Assembly: GCF_951230135.1 (NCBI RefSeq) | Contig: NZ_CATNVC010000021.1 | Location: 1 to 32,811, forward strand | Length of the DNA: 32,811 bases | Direction of reading: 5' to 3' | Origin: Butyricicoccus sp. Marseille-Q5471 | Lineage (GTDB): Bacteria; Bacillota; Clostridia; Oscillospirales; Butyricicoccaceae | In this document: positions 32,437-32,811 of the stretch, piece by piece | Position numbering within the stretch: position 1 is the stretch's first letter | Layout: every line of letters begins with the position of its first letter | Notes under the pieces: generated by a model | Told to the model about the DNA's origin: nothing | The model's input: only the letters and a program-made list of their open reading frames with translations | Database searches by the model: none | Position numbers and translations under genes: made by a program

Positions 32437-32563
32437 TCAAATCAATGGAGCAAAGCATTATTGCCTATTTTACTTCATGAATATTCTGAACGAACCAAAT
32501 GAGAAACCCCTCTGTTGGTGACTAAGTTCACCTACACAATCAAATCTGACTTGCCACGAAATT

Positions 32564-32596
32564 GAGCCGTTGCACCTTACTTAGATGCAACGGCTC
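32564..32596. terminator. Hairpin beyond the minus-strand exon
   Basis: GAGCCGTTGCA (32564-32574) pairs perfectly with TGCAACGGCTC (32586-32596) across an 11-base loop. It lies ten bases beyond the stop of the minus-strand exon and may end that transcript, though the T-run is poor on both strands. The rest of 32437-32563 shows no gene. Confidence 0.5.
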
Positions 32597-32605
32597 TTGC
32601 TGTAT

Positions 32606-32685
32606 CTACATCCCTAAAATCGTCCAGATGTACAGAGGACAGGTTAGTGCAAACACGAGGCAGGCGAACAGAATCGCGGGCGCGG
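32606..32685 (-). CDS. C-terminal exon of a small membrane protein, split by the intron
   Basis: Downstream of the intron end one frame reads SAPAILFACLVFALTCPLYI, then WTILGM and a TAG stop at 32606-32608. This is a hydrophobic helix followed by a short polar end, as in small membrane or pilin-like proteins of conjugation modules. The gene start is beyond the window on the far side of the intron. I do not recognise the protein, and the exact splice point is uncertain by a base or two. It could be non-coding. Confidence 0.45.
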
Positions 32686-32811
32686 ATAGTGATAGGTAAT
32701 CCCTTGAAGTAATCGCAGGATTTTCCCCCACTCCACACCGTACGTGAGAGTTTCCCCTCATACGGCGTTCCATCGTTAAGGTTTTTAAAGTAATTTACAC
32801 AATTTACAAGT
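32686..32811 (-). mobile_element. 3' end of a group II intron (domains V and VI)
   Basis: On the minus strand, 32767-32736 folds as domain V: the lower stem CGCCGTA pairs with TACGGTG (one wobble), a two-base CG bulge follows, and the upper stem TGAGGG pairs with CTCTCA around a GAAA tetraloop. The catalytic triad is CGC, as in group IIC-type introns. The next bases (GGAGTGGGGGAAAATCC...) form the domain VI region, and the intron ends near CACTAT at about 32686. The reverse-transcriptase gene and 5' end lie outside the window. Confidence 0.75.

Noticed and set aside
1-32811. Search for integrase, tRNA or rRNA genes
   Set aside because: No tyrosine or serine recombinase, tRNA or rRNA sequence was recognised on either strand.

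Overview
The window looks like an anaerobic Firmicute of the class Clostridia. It carries most of a Tn1549/CTn-like integrative and conjugative element (ICE) on the minus strand, with cargo in both orientations. The evidence is a relaxase of the MobP type with an RHH accessory protein, VirD4, VirB4, PrgI- and TrbL-like secretion proteins, an NlpC/P60-M23 cell-wall hydrolase, a DUF3991/Toprim primase, a ParM/ParR pair, and near-universal AAGGAGG-type ribosome binding sites with ATGA stop/start overlaps. No integrase, excisionase or Maff2-type small pilin-like gene is visible, so the right end of the element probably lies outside the window.

Layout. 1-1602 is AT-rich flanking DNA: the start of an IS3-type transposase, one conserved gene of unknown function, and a decayed YbaK/EbsC gene. 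1833-15309 is the first ICE block, all on the minus strand. Read in the transcribed direction it runs: a small coiled protein, a 19-bp hairpin, the NlpC/P60-M23 hydrolase, a 301-aa and a 116-aa ICE protein, parM, parR, a paired dyad repeat, a small paralogue of the 116-aa protein, a gene remnant, a 340-aa protein, a structured oriT candidate, the RHH relaxosome protein, the relaxase with a long Sel1-repeat tail, a 47-aa peptide, primase, virD4 and a small HTH protein. 15310-15790 is an XRE-type repressor gene facing the other way, with its operator region. 15791-19230 holds GGCT, amidoligase and virB4.

19300-23990 is a complete plus-strand arsenic operon: arsR, acr3, a PAT-type acetyltransferase (arsN-like), arsD, arsA, arsC. 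It has a consensus sigma-A promoter overlapped by a clear ArsR dyad and ends in a strong terminator. It sits inside the secretion operon, between virB4 and the minus-strand genes 24007-29018 (small ICE protein, VirB4-associated protein, prgI, a repeat-rich cytosine methyltransferase, a DUF4406 fusion, trbL/virB6). Further right are a minus-strand DUF4259 gene and a lower-GC plus-strand cargo block (AraC regulator, VOC protein, DUF7662, DUF5131). The window ends in the 3' end of a minus-strand group II intron (domain V recognisable) whose 3' exon encodes the C-terminus of a small membrane protein.

How it fits together. The relaxase and RHH protein would nick at oriT, VirD4 would dock the complex, and VirB4/PrgI/TrbL with the hydrolase would build the channel. 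The primase would remake the second strand, and ParMR would stabilise any circular form. The ars genes give the host arsenite and arsenate resistance. The least explained signals are an alternating-hydrophobic C-terminal tail shared by six otherwise unrelated ICE proteins, the amidoligase/GGCT pair inside the transfer operon, two hairpins placed just upstream of transfer genes, and the paired dyad next to parMR.
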